IMG/VR virus record: IMGVR_UViG_3300031669_000007
Coordinates: 28,631 to 92,630 of that record
Length of the DNA: 64,000 nucleotides
Source: a virus
Strand: one strand, 5' to 3'
Positions within the stretch are counted from its first letter, which is position 1; each line of letters begins with the position of its first letter. A program made the position numbers and the translations under genes. This document shows positions 47,076-54,848 of this stretch, piece by piece. Under the pieces are notes generated by a model. The model did not search any database. It saw only the letters and a list, made by a program, of their open reading frames with translations, and was not told the DNA's origin.

Positions 47076-47558
47076 TTATATTGAAATAATCATTTGATGT
47101 TTGTATATAGAAACACGGAAGTGTGTCAGAAAGTCTTCGCCAATTACTGAAATATCGGTCATGTTTTTAATATATTGAACGGTCACATCGTTAGCAACGA
47201 ATTTCCCCATGACCAAACTATTTACTGGTGCGCTGCATGATTGCACTTCTCCGTTAGCCGTCACAACAGTTGACGTATCGGTGCAGCTCGTAATCCCCAA
47301 TTTTTTGACGAGATCGTATGACAGAGAAGTATATGATGCTCCCGTATCGATCATAAACTTAGCTGGTATTCCGTTGACTGATCCATTTACTATGTAGACA
47401 CCAATGTCGTTATCTGTCAATACCATTGATCTACCAGGAAGCGGTGCTGGTCCATCGAAGACAATACACTGATGCATAGATTTCACATATGATGCTAATG
47501 CAGATATCAAAACAAATACCACACTAAAAATAAATATTGAGATAGCGACTGGTTTCAT
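47076..47558 (-). CDS. Membrane-anchored retropepsin-like aspartic protease
   Basis: The start at the ATGA overlap gives 160 residues. One N-terminal membrane helix (about 4-24, AISIFIFSVVFVLISALA) anchors a clan AA protease domain: KFMIDTGASYTSLS with catalytic D71, a flap-like ANGEVQSCSAP, and VIGEDFLTHF near the end, equal to the hydrophobic-Gly motif. As a single domain it would act as a dimer. It probably faces the periplasm. Substrate unknown; phage examples are uncommon. Confidence 0.75.
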   Translation of the reverse strand: MKPVAISIFIFSVVFVLISALASYVKSMHQCIVFDGPAPLPGRSMVLTDNDIGVYIVNGSVNGIPAKFMIDTGASYTSLSYDLVKKLGITSCTDTSTVVTANGEVQSCSAPVNSLVMGKFVANDVTVQYIKNMTDISVIGEDFLTHFRVSIYKHQMIISI

Positions 47559-47938
47559 TGTTCTTCCTTTAAAATATTCCAAACTACATCTTTTTCTGGA
47601 GTGAGTAATCTTTTCTCTTCAAGTATTTTTCTACGCTGTTCATTTGATAACTCCAGCCATTCTTGCACTTTTTCATAAGACCCAAATGCTTGATCCGGAC
47701 CTACGTTGATTATCCATCGGCACATTGCCATTAATGCTGACCAGGTGTTTGCACGATGTGATCTAACTGCTGCACCCATTAAATCATTTGCGAATACAGC
47801 ATAATGAAAGCTTCCTGGCGGAAAACCGAGGACGAGATAGTTATACAACTCTTGTGCCCATTCTTCTGAGACTACAAGACCACGATCTGGCGTAAACGAT
47901 TCCCAAAAAACTTGATCTGTTTTAGTTGGACTTGTCAT
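47555..47938 (-). CDS. Hypothetical early protein
   Basis: The protein has 127 residues. Central block GFPPGSFHYAVFANDLMGAA, then TWSALMAMCRWIINVGPD, is compact and helical and is one I know from other phages without a function. Coupled by ATGA to both the protease and the HD gene. Confidence 0.6.
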   Translation of the reverse strand: MTSPTKTDQVFWESFTPDRGLVVSEEWAQELYNYLVLGFPPGSFHYAVFANDLMGAAVRSHRANTWSALMAMCRWIINVGPDQAFGSYEKVQEWLELSNEQRRKILEEKRLLTPEKDVVWNILKEEQ

Positions 47939-48609
47939 ACTTTTGCTGTGACCATTCCTCTCATAAGCATTTCTACTTCAACAAGTGCTTTTTCAATTCC
48001 GCCCTGTTCAAACATTACATCATCTCCCCAGCCGGAATGTGCTTCAATGCTTTTAAGAAACTTTACTTGCCCCAAGCACATATCGTCCTGCGTAAGTTCT
48101 TTGCCCAAACGTATGGACATTTCTTCGCGCAATCCGTCAATGATCATTTCTTTCCACGTTGGACGAAATGCCTGCATCAAATCTGCATCACGAATAATCT
48201 TTTGTTCGATGCATACTGGCTCAAGAACATACGGGTATTCTGTCACATAGATCAACTGCTTAATCTCACGAGCATCAACTGCATTTTTGTCGCTGTTTAA
48301 GTGTGCATCAAATCGACTGAAGCCAGCAATTGCTCTACTAATATTTACTGTGTCGGTAAGTTTTCCTCCACTGTGATCAAAATCATGGAACAGTGCTGCA
48401 ATAATCAGATGCCGAATAGATCGATACGGTAAGTTGTGGAAGTTTGCTCCCTCAACAACTTTTTCGACCATGCACAATATGTGATACCAATTGTGATATG
48501 GCAAGTTATTTGACGGGTTCTTTTCAGCAACATATTGATAGACATAACCTACACCAAAACGATGGTAGAGATTTTTAACTTTGTCATGTAATTCTTCGTC
48601 GACGACCAT
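47935..48609 (-). CDS. HD-domain phosphohydrolase
   Basis: The protein has 224 residues. Metal-binding histidines are in place: YHNWYH (H39, H43), then AALFHDFDHSGG (H75, D76, H79) and later a conserved Asp in RDADLMQAF. These define an HD hydrolase similar to (p)ppGpp or cyclic-nucleotide phosphodiesterases. Phage HD enzymes can hydrolyse dNTPs or host signal nucleotides. The substrate cannot be read from sequence. Confidence 0.8.
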   Translation of the reverse strand: MVVDEELHDKVKNLYHRFGVGYVYQYVAEKNPSNNLPYHNWYHILCMVEKVVEGANFHNLPYRSIRHLIIAALFHDFDHSGGKLTDTVNISRAIAGFSRFDAHLNSDKNAVDAREIKQLIYVTEYPYVLEPVCIEQKIIRDADLMQAFRPTWKEMIIDGLREEMSIRLGKELTQDDMCLGQVKFLKSIEAHSGWGDDVMFEQGGIEKALVEVEMLMRGMVTAKV

Positions 48610-48833
48610 TTTTGTGCCCTTAGTTCTTTGATTTGTGCTTCGAGATTCGAAATGTGTTTGTTGCTTGCTGCTTCGTTGCCGCGCAAAGTCATCTCAGTAT
48701 TGCGGCGCATGGCGTCTTGTGCTGCTTTTTCTACATCTCGAGCGAAACGCAAAAGTGATTGTAGATCGCCACTTGTAAAAACCATCTCACGTGTTGCAAT
48801 CTCAATAATCTGAGAATCAGTTAGGTTAACCAT
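48549..48833 (-). CDS. Coiled-coil early protein
   Basis: Start MVNLTDSQIIEIATREM follows AGGAG; the longer frame to 48869 precedes the transcript. 94 residues, with heptad-like helix DLQSLLRFARDVEKAAQDAM and ISNLEAQIKELRAQ. Similar short proteins with a V.LtdeqI start occur in many phages. It overlaps the HD gene by 61 bases. First gene of its operon. Confidence 0.6.
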   Translation of the reverse strand: MVNLTDSQIIEIATREMVFTSGDLQSLLRFARDVEKAAQDAMRRNTEMTLRGNEAASNKHISNLEAQIKELRAQKWSSTKNYMTKLKISTIVLV

Positions 48834-48860
48834 TTGTTTCTCCTGAAGTGTAATGTATCC

Positions 48861-48888
48861 ATTATACACTCTTTTGATGATCTGTCAA
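48861..48888 (-). promoter_or_regulatory. Early sigma70 promoter
   Basis: TTGACA (48888-48883), 16-base spacer, TATAAT (48866-48861) on the minus strand, followed by the AGGAG leader of the 48833 start. A TCAATGACTTA box at 48919-48929 sits 30 bases upstream of the -35. Confidence 0.8.
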
Positions 48889-48926
48889 GCAAAGAATCAG
48901 GAGATTTCTCTCCTGATTTCAATGAC

Positions 48927-50324
48927 TTACTTATTAGCTTCTGCTCTTACTTCGTCGAAAGTCCATTCTTTAACCAACTTGCCGTTTTTGTAAACGGTTT
49001 TGATCACTTCTACCCAACCAGCTTCTTCATACTCTTCCAAGTGATCCAGGGTAATGGCTTTAAAATGTCCGTCACGTTCTATGGTGGTGACGCGTCCTTT
49101 CTTGCTACGCTTTCCTGAATCAGTAATTGGATCTTTAAATACTTCAACCCAGGTTCCGTCGATCAATACTGCTGACATTTTTTGTGCAAACTTCAGGGTG
49201 TCGCGATCAACGGCTTGCAACAATTTTCCGCCCTGACCAAAAGTGCCAATGCAATCTGCTGAGTAACCAGCAATCTTCAAATTCAGCAAAATGCTTTGGA
49301 TTGATTTGTGGTCAATGCCGTCGCCTTGCAGAACGCGAACAGTATTCAGAACCTTGTATCCTTTTGCGTTGACGGTGCTACCAAAGTAGATGTCCAGTTG
49401 ACGAACTGCTTGCAGAACGATATCTGCTGGTATTCCAGAGTCTGGGCGAACTACCAGGGTTGCGCCTGATTCGATAATTTGCGGCTTCAGAGAAGTGCCA
49501 AACATTTTGATTGCATTCATCAAACTGTAGCTGTCTGACACGATTGAAACGTATGCGCCCGGTTTTGCAAAGTGATTCAGCATATTTCTGTATGCATCTT
49601 CTTCGCGGGACCTTCCCCACGACGTGACAGTGCTGTGTTCCATTGCAGGAACGCCCATGCTTGGTGGGACAGTTGCGCCATAGTAATCCATTGCGGCACA
49701 TATTCCTGCAACAGTATCGCTACCGCTGAAGTTTACCAAGTGAGCTGCTCCGCCGATTTCTGCTGACTCTTGGCTGGATACGCCACGAGCGCCGAAGTCC
49801 CACAACATGAATGGCAATGCTTCAACAGTTCCGGTTTCTTCCAGAAAATGCCTGATAATTTTTTTGGACTCGTAGCTGTTAGATGCAACAGTGGTGCCAT
49901 ACCACACTGCTCTCAGCAATTGGGTTTCGATGAATGCTGCTGCCCATGCCATTCCTGGTTCAGTTTCAACAGTGTAGAGAGGCAACGAAGTTGGCATACG
50001 CTTTCCTTCTGGAACCGCACGAATGGTTACGGGCCAGTATCCGCCGAACTTGTTTACTATTTCTTCAAACCCTTCGCGGTTGAAGGGCATTCCGTATGCA
50101 ATGACAAACTTTTCTGCCTGGTCAATATCTTCCAGAGTGATTGGAGTCATCATGTAACGCTTGATGAACATTTGCAACATGGCGAAAATAGTTTCTTCAA
50201 ATTCGCCACCGCGCGATTCACCGTATGCGTAACCTACGCTGGTGCCTGGTGGCAATTGCAGGTAGTGTGAGTATTTGTATCCGTCTGCCATGAGCAGCGG
50301 GTTGGAACTTAATAATTTAGTCAT
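48927..50324 (-). CDS. nadV: Nicotinamide phosphoribosyltransferase
   Basis: NAMPT joins nicotinamide and PRPP to make NMN. The 465-residue protein matches family length. Landmarks: MADGYKYSHYLQLPPGT (substrate region), WDFGARGVSSQESA, GVPAMEHSTVTSWG (the phosphorylated active-site His) and LVVRPDSG (the base-binding Asp loop), then VRVLQGDGID. Together with the NMNAT-Nudix protein encoded just beyond a homing gene it completes nicotinamide to NAD+. Phage versions are known to counter NAD+-depleting defences. Confidence 0.93.
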   Translation of the reverse strand: MTKLLSSNPLLMADGYKYSHYLQLPPGTSVGYAYGESRGGEFEETIFAMLQMFIKRYMMTPITLEDIDQAEKFVIAYGMPFNREGFEEIVNKFGGYWPVTIRAVPEGKRMPTSLPLYTVETEPGMAWAAAFIETQLLRAVWYGTTVASNSYESKKIIRHFLEETGTVEALPFMLWDFGARGVSSQESAEIGGAAHLVNFSGSDTVAGICAAMDYYGATVPPSMGVPAMEHSTVTSWGRSREEDAYRNMLNHFAKPGAYVSIVSDSYSLMNAIKMFGTSLKPQIIESGATLVVRPDSGIPADIVLQAVRQLDIYFGSTVNAKGYKVLNTVRVLQGDGIDHKSIQSILLNLKIAGYSADCIGTFGQGGKLLQAVDRDTLKFAQKMSAVLIDGTWVEVFKDPITDSGKRSKKGRVTTIERDGHFKAITLDHLEEYEEAGWVEVIKTVYKNGKLVKEWTFDEVRAEANK

Positions 50325-50382
50325 TTTAAATCTCCTTTAAAAGTTAAACAGATTCGGTCTATCCAAATCTGACCCGTAATTT

Positions 50383-50397
50383 ACGGGATTTATTACC
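50383..50397. promoter_or_regulatory. Palindrome upstream of nadV
   Basis: CCCGTAATTTACGGG is a perfect 7+7 palindrome around one base, in the spacer between nadV and the divergent homing gene. It has operator-like symmetry and no T run, so a regulator site is more likely than a terminator. Confidence 0.4.
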
Positions 50398-50413
50398 ATA
50401 TTCTCCAACTTTG

Positions 50414-50421
50414 CATAAATA
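50414..50421 (+). promoter_or_regulatory. Late-type promoter variant (CATAAATA, plus strand)
   Basis: One mismatch to TATAAATA; gives a 19-base leader with GAGGAG before the ATG at 50446 of the homing endonuclease. Confidence 0.5.
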
Positions 50422-50445
50422 AACATATAGAGGAGAATATAGCAA

Positions 50446-51396
50446 ATGTCATCATTATTGCAAAGGCAACAACAATTTATCAGTAAAGCAAAAATCGCGC
50501 ATAATTCGGTTTATTCCTATGCCAATGTCGCATATCTAAATTCAGGAACTAAAGTATCAGTGACCTGTTCTGAGCACGGCGATTTTATGGTAACGCCCGA
50601 TAATCATACTGGTCGAAAATCTGGGTGTCCTAAATGTGCTCTACAAAAAGCATCAACTCGATATTCCGATACCACCGAATCCTTCATTACAAAAGCAATG
50701 AACATACACAAAAATTCTTACGATTATTCATCTGTTACTTACTCAAGTAGTAAAACACCAGTGTCTATTCGTTGTATTAAGCACAATGCAGTATTTCTGC
50801 AAACCCCAACAAATCATATATCTGGAGCCGGTTGCCCACAGTGTGCTTTAGACTCTCGATCTACTATCAGAACGTTACCCCTCGCCGACTTTATTTCTAA
50901 AGCTACTGCTATCCATAACAACAAATATGACTACTCAAAAATAACACTCGTCGAATATAAATCAAAGCGTATTACTATTATTTGTCCATCACACGGAGAA
51001 TTCAAACAAAATAAACACGATCATACTCGATCTAAAGCTGGATGCCCAAAATGCAACTCATCTAAAGGTGAAAATGCAGTTAGACAAACTTTAATACAAA
51101 ACAACATTCAATTCGAAGAACAAAAAACATTTAAAGATCTATACTACAAAAACAAAAAAGCAAAGCTTCGATATGACTTCTACTTACCGACACACAATAT
51201 ACTAATAGAGTATGATGGTCAGGGTCATTATCGACCATCCCACAGATCATCATTACAAGAATTTAACGAGGGATGTATCAGGGACGGGCTCAAAGATAAA
51301 TATGCCCGTGACAATGAATTATTGCTCCTTCGTATTCCATACTTCAAATTTGCCGAGATTGAGCACATTATCAAAGCCCAACTAAAGATAAAATAA
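50446..51396 (+). CDS. Homing endonuclease, zinc-ribbon repeats plus PD-(D/E)XK/Vsr-like domain
   Basis: The protein has 316 residues. Three repeats of about 65 residues each contain a H(G)xF...P..H pattern and a GCPKC/GCPQC knuckle, typical DNA-reading zinc ribbons of phage homing enzymes. The C-terminal domain shows FEEQKTFKDLYYKNKKAKLR, then YDFYLPTHNILIEYDGQGHY, the EDxHD-type nuclease core. It is on the plus strand between nadV and nadM, overlapping the latter's 3' end by 26 bases. Insertion between two pathway genes is typical for such elements. Confidence 0.85.
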   Translation: MSSLLQRQQQFISKAKIAHNSVYSYANVAYLNSGTKVSVTCSEHGDFMVTPDNHTGRKSGCPKCALQKASTRYSDTTESFITKAMNIHKNSYDYSSVTYSSSKTPVSIRCIKHNAVFLQTPTNHISGAGCPQCALDSRSTIRTLPLADFISKATAIHNNKYDYSKITLVEYKSKRITIICPSHGEFKQNKHDHTRSKAGCPKCNSSKGENAVRQTLIQNNIQFEEQKTFKDLYYKNKKAKLRYDFYLPTHNILIEYDGQGHYRPSHRSSLQEFNEGCIRDGLKDKYARDNELLLLRIPYFKFAEIEHIIKAQLKIK

Positions 51397-52426
51397 TTTG
51401 ATAGTGATCTTCGAACATTTCTTCCTCCCTAACGTGTGAAAGGGGAATCCATTTCGCCGTTTGTGCGTCATCGCCTCCTTTTACAATCGGCAATTTTCCA
51501 GAGACTAATTCTATTAAATAGCAATGCGTAATAGTTCTTCCACGTAATGAACGTTCGGGGTGATCAAATACTGCTGTCTTCTTTATACTTCCCCTTAATA
51601 CAGGCTCCGGAACTTTAATCTTTGTCTCTTCTCGTAGTTCGCGAATCATTGCATCTTCAAGTCTTTCCTTTTGATTTACGAAACCTCCAGGTAAGGCATA
51701 TAACCCTTTGCCTGGTTCTGCTTTGCGCTTGATTAGCAGAATGTGGCCAGCGCATACCATTAAACTATCTACGGTAACGAAGGTTGGTGCGTATGGCGCT
51801 GCTTCCCACGATTTCTTGTATGCTTTGATAAACGCTTGCTCTTTTGCCAATTCAGTAAACTCACTCTTACGGCTGAACTCAACCAAGAATTTATATACTT
51901 CTGGCGGAACCACTGACTTCAGGTACTTCACGTTTGCTTCGAGATACAGCTCGCGCATATCAGTAGCATGAACTTCTTCGTTGATCGAATGTTCCACTGA
52001 TTCCCATTGCGGGAAAAGTTGCAAGTAATAACTTGATTCGTCCTTGCTATGACCAATCAATCCTCCCCTAAGAGGTTTATCAGTCCAGCCAAATGCTTTG
52101 GTCACTTCTGACTCAACTGTAGCCTGCACCCTTGCCGTCCAAGCCTGATCATTATATCGTTGATCTTGCAGTGGCGCAATAATAATGCTTGGGGACTTTC
52201 CCTCTGCTTGATCTCGTAAAGTCAGAAAGTTATATGTGTCCAGAATCATTTGCTTGCGTTCATCAAAAGTAAACGGGTTCTTGATAGTGCGTGGTTGAAA
52301 CGAGCTGCCCACCAGCACGATTACTTTGTCTGCCAGCTGAAGTGCTCTGTTCAAAACTTCTTGATGTCCTGCATGGAATGGTTGAAATCTTCCTATGAAG
52401 ACAACATAGTCAAATTGTTTTTTCAT
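51371..52426 (-). CDS. nadM: Bifunctional NMN adenylyltransferase / Nudix hydrolase
   Basis: The protein has 351 residues. N-terminal nucleotidyltransferase: VVFIGRFQPFHAGHQEVL with the H18xxH21 motif, making NAD+ from NMN and ATP. C-terminal Nudix domain begins near 205 with the box GGFVNQKERLEDAMIRELRE followed by ETKI, matching GX5EX7REUXEE. Such fusions in bacteria and T4-like phages also cleave ADP-ribose. With nadV it forms a two-step salvage route. ATGA-coupled to the gene upstream. Confidence 0.92.
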   Translation of the reverse strand: MKKQFDYVVFIGRFQPFHAGHQEVLNRALQLADKVIVLVGSSFQPRTIKNPFTFDERKQMILDTYNFLTLRDQAEGKSPSIIIAPLQDQRYNDQAWTARVQATVESEVTKAFGWTDKPLRGGLIGHSKDESSYYLQLFPQWESVEHSINEEVHATDMRELYLEANVKYLKSVVPPEVYKFLVEFSRKSEFTELAKEQAFIKAYKKSWEAAPYAPTFVTVDSLMVCAGHILLIKRKAEPGKGLYALPGGFVNQKERLEDAMIRELREETKIKVPEPVLRGSIKKTAVFDHPERSLRGRTITHCYLIELVSGKLPIVKGGDDAQTAKWIPLSHVREEEMFEDHYQIILSLVGL

Positions 52427-52773
52427 GACATTCTCCTCAACTCAGCAGTTTTTTCGTTCAATTTCTTTTGTATCTCATCAATTTCTGCCATTGCCGCTGC
52501 TTTTGCTGCGCTAACAATTTCTTCAGTGCTTACTATGCTGGCAATTGATTCAACTTTTAATACTTCAATTTCGATTACTTCTTTTCGCATGTAATCTTCT
52601 TTGCCGACCTGATATACATCAACCACTGCCTCAAATTCTTTTGCAGAACCATGGTAAGTAGACCAGTATGGGTATCCGCCAGAATGTGAGTCGATTGCGT
52701 AATATACGCGAGAGTTATCTGCTTTGATGCCGGATATAATAAATTTAGTGCTGAGTGTTATTTTTGTTGACAT
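52423..52773 (-). CDS. Hypothetical early protein
   Basis: Start MSTKITLSTKFIISG follows GGAGGACTTCCAA. 116 residues: a beta domain in the first 60 (VYYAIDSHSGGYPYWSTYHG) and an Ala/Glu-rich coiled coil in the second half (EEIVSAAKAAAMAEIDEIQK). Co-translated with nadM. Confidence 0.6.
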   Translation of the reverse strand: MSTKITLSTKFIISGIKADNSRVYYAIDSHSGGYPYWSTYHGSAKEFEAVVDVYQVGKEDYMRKEVIEIEVLKVESIASIVSTEEIVSAAKAAAMAEIDEIQKKLNEKTAELRRMS

Positions 52774-52830
52774 TTGGAAGTCCTCCAATTAAAAAAATGT
52801 GTATCGTCTATCGACACAATTGCTGCTCTG

Positions 52831-53130
52831 TTATCTCCACGCGGTGGCGTTATCTATTTCTTCCTGAGTAAATGCTCCGCTTTGTTTGTCTACTTCACCT
52901 TTCCACGAAGATTCAGTTGTGGGCGGCGTAGCAAGTTTATCACAACGAACAGTGATTCCCTTGAAGTTGGTGCATTCGTGTTCGCCCAGACCGATACCGC
53001 AAATTTCTTTCTTTACTTCGAAACTCATGTTTGTGACATCCATACCCGTTTCTTTTTTGATAAAGTCTTTTATGATTTTCTCACAGTCGTCTGCGCTGAG
53101 GTGAACTGTTGTGTTGTAGTTTAGATGCAT
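52831..53130 (-). CDS. Hypothetical early/late protein
   Basis: The protein has 99 residues opening MHLNYNTTVHLSADDCEKII. Strands around NMSFEVKKEICGIGLG and FKGITVRCDKLATPPT suggest a small alpha/beta fold. A GGGGA ribosome site precedes it. It is served by overlapping early and late promoters (53181-53219), so expression may last the whole cycle. Confidence 0.6.
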   Translation of the reverse strand: MHLNYNTTVHLSADDCEKIIKDFIKKETGMDVTNMSFEVKKEICGIGLGEHECTNFKGITVRCDKLATPPTTESSWKGEVDKQSGAFTQEEIDNATAWR

Positions 53131-53180
53131 TTTGGAATCCCCAAATTGTGTGTTATGTAAGAAGTCTATCTTCTTATTAC

Positions 53181-53188
53181 TATTTATA
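53181..53188 (-). promoter_or_regulatory. T4-type late promoter TATAAATA
   Basis: Exact octamer on the minus strand, only two bases from the -10 of an early promoter. It gives a 45-base leader for the gene at 52831-53130. Confidence 0.75.
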
Positions 53189-53190
53189 CC

Positions 53191-53219
53191 ATTGTAGCAT
53201 CATCTGAATCAAATGTCAA
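53191..53219 (-). promoter_or_regulatory. Early sigma70 promoter
   Basis: TTGACA (53219-53214), 17-base spacer, TACAAT (53196-53191) on the minus strand, directly upstream of a late octamer. It can drive the NAD+ salvage operon early. Confidence 0.75.
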
Positions 53220-53229
53220 GCACTTTCGG

Positions 53230-53532
53230 TTAAATTTTATTCCTTTTGAAGTCAGCTATATCGTAGTAGATCTTGGGCGGATTCTTGGGTTTTTTGCGTA
53301 GAGCGCGAGCTTTTATTTGCTGCCACCTCAGAGTTGTAAAATCAGTGTTTATGTCTTGTCCAGCCAAGATCTGAAATGTCTTATATTTTGCATTTGGGTA
53401 GAATGATTCGCATTTGTCTCCGACAGGCAGAAAATAAAAGAATGATTGTCGCTTACTGCGTTTCGCTGTGAACCGTTCGCAATAATCCGCATTTGGGCAT
53501 TCTGCATTACTGCACATTGTTATGTCAGGCAT
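53230..53532 (-). CDS. Cys-rich small protein
   Basis: The protein has 100 residues. N-terminal cysteine array CSNAECPNADYCERFTA, then FFYFLPVGDKCESFYPN, gives four likely zinc ligands (C-x4-C-x5-C...C). The remainder is basic (KARALRKKPKNPPKIYY). A shorter relative is at 58613. Such phage proteins are common and uncharacterised. Confidence 0.6.
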   Translation of the reverse strand: MPDITMCSNAECPNADYCERFTAKRSKRQSFFYFLPVGDKCESFYPNAKYKTFQILAGQDINTDFTTLRWQQIKARALRKKPKNPPKIYYDIADFKRNKI

Positions 53533-53542
53533 TTTTATTTCT

Positions 53543-53954
53543 TTATCTATTGGTAATTTTTCGATTATTATAATCGCCGCTCAGTTGTCCTTTTAATTTA
53601 TGACAAATAGGGCACAACTCTTCTAAATTTTTTGGGCTATTATCAGTATGATCACCATTCTTATGGTCTACTTCTGTCATTCCTTTAGCCCATTTAGGAA
53701 CCTTAGTCCACTTAATTAGACAGTCAAATTTCAGGTGCCCCATCTATATTACTGCACTTTCCTGTCTTATATGGTGTAACGCCTTCTGCGTGTGGGTGTT
53801 TTCCATAACTTGCCCGTTGACAATGACTGCAATGTATGCGCCAACGTCTTTTTCCGTTTTCATCTTTATGCGTAAACGTTACTGGTTTTCCACATCCGGG
53901 GTTTATACAAGTAGGTCGGTCCGATGCAGCAATCTTCTCATATTTTCTAGTCAT
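53543..53954 (-). pseudogene. HNH endonuclease split by a one-base frameshift
   Basis: Two frames join into one known type. The first (from ATG 53954, after GGAG) reads MTRKYEKIAASDRPTCINPG with zinc knuckles CINPGC and CSHC, up to GKCSNIDG. It then leaves frame at a GGGG run (about 53742). The second continues HLKFDCLIKWTKVP and holds the HNH core TEVDHKNGDHTDNSPKNLEE with CPICHKLKG. Removing one G rejoins them into 136 residues. It may be real inactivation or a sequencing error. Confidence 0.75.
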
Positions 53955-53983
53955 TTGTAACTCCATAAGATACTATTATAGTT

Positions 53984-54011
53984 AATATACACTCTTTTAC
54001 CGAAAAGTCAA
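53984..54011 (-). promoter_or_regulatory. Early sigma70-type promoter
   Basis: TTGACT (54011-54006), 16-base spacer, TATATT (53989-53984) on the minus strand, upstream of the HNH unit at 53543-53954. Confidence 0.65.
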
Positions 54012-54029
54012 GCAGAATCTTTGTCAGAT

Positions 54030-54599
54030 TTAGAATTCATATAAGTCAGAGAACGAGCTATATTTTGAGTCTTCCATCCCACGCATTGCCTTATCCCTAA
54101 TGCGAAATGCATAACTGTTTCCGTTCTTCTTCTCCCAATACCCCCACCATGTTCCGTTTATTAGACATAACTGATCAAATTTTCCTTCTGACATTAACTT
54201 TCGCCCATATTCATATGCTTGTTTAATTTTATCCTGAATATAGGGGTCAGTAAAATCAAACACTTCTGCCTCACGTACAACAATCTCATCGTGTTTAACA
54301 CGATATTGAGTTTGCACTTTCTTAAAAATAGGAGAAAACTCGTATGGTGTTTTAAGTATGTCCTCGACTGTCATTGTGCCAATTGTGTGGGCGGCGATTG
54401 AACCAATCTTTCTGGATTTTACTTCGATGCCCAATTCACCTAAATCTACTGTATCATCTCTATTGATCGGATAGTCCGCTTCTGACATCATATCTTCTAT
54501 CATACGCCCAATTTCACCTGTTTCTGTAGTTCCTTCAATAACTGATTTGCCAATTACTGCACGATTTGCTGCGGGTAGTTTTGAAACTTTGTAAGTCAT
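54030..54599 (-). CDS. PD-(D/E)XK nuclease-like protein
   Basis: The protein has 189 residues. A MutH/type II restriction-like core is visible: GEIGRMIEDMM helix, then TVDLGELGIEVKSRK with D52, E59 and K61, followed by HTIGTMTVEDIL. The C-terminal half (FDFTDPYIQDKIKQAYEYGR, GTWWGYWEKKNGN) may hold a recognition domain. It could cut host or competitor DNA or modified DNA. Catalytic residues look intact. AGGAG precedes the start. Confidence 0.65.
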   Translation of the reverse strand: MTYKVSKLPAANRAVIGKSVIEGTTETGEIGRMIEDMMSEADYPINRDDTVDLGELGIEVKSRKIGSIAAHTIGTMTVEDILKTPYEFSPIFKKVQTQYRVKHDEIVVREAEVFDFTDPYIQDKIKQAYEYGRKLMSEGKFDQLCLINGTWWGYWEKKNGNSYAFRIRDKAMRGMEDSKYSSFSDLYEF

Positions 54600-54610
54600 T
54601 TATTTCTCCT

Positions 54611-54847
54611 TTAGTAATCTTTCTTCAACAAAAATATCAGAAACAGATCAGCGTGTTTGTGTGTTTCTGGTGAGCGAATCCCATAAGCGATATATCCGGC
54701 GCGAGTGTCATCGTCTATGTAGTCTTTACCTTTGATACGCTTCCAACCATTGATAGACTCGAGTTCAATGCCGTCTGGCAATTGCATAAACTCTTTCATA
54801 GAGAATAGGAATAAACTATTCTCTCCCTCATCTTTCCATTTCATCAT
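54611..54847 (-). CDS. Small protein with FxLRW-like end
   Basis: The start MMKWKDEGENSLFLF follows the upstream stop; a longer frame to 54910 was rejected. 78 residues. Contains GWKRIKGKDYIDDDTRAGYI and ends HADLFLIFLLKKDY, a diverged form of the array signature. Relationship to the array is likely but weak. Confidence 0.55.
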   Translation of the reverse strand: MMKWKDEGENSLFLFSMKEFMQLPDGIELESINGWKRIKGKDYIDDDTRAGYIAYGIRSPETHKHADLFLIFLLKKDY

Positions 54848-54848
54848 T

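Noticed and set aside
49770-50270. Open plus-strand frame of 166 codons
   Set aside because: It lies wholly antisense to nadV, whose family match is certain, and its translation is Cys/His/Phe-rich without domain or ribosome site.
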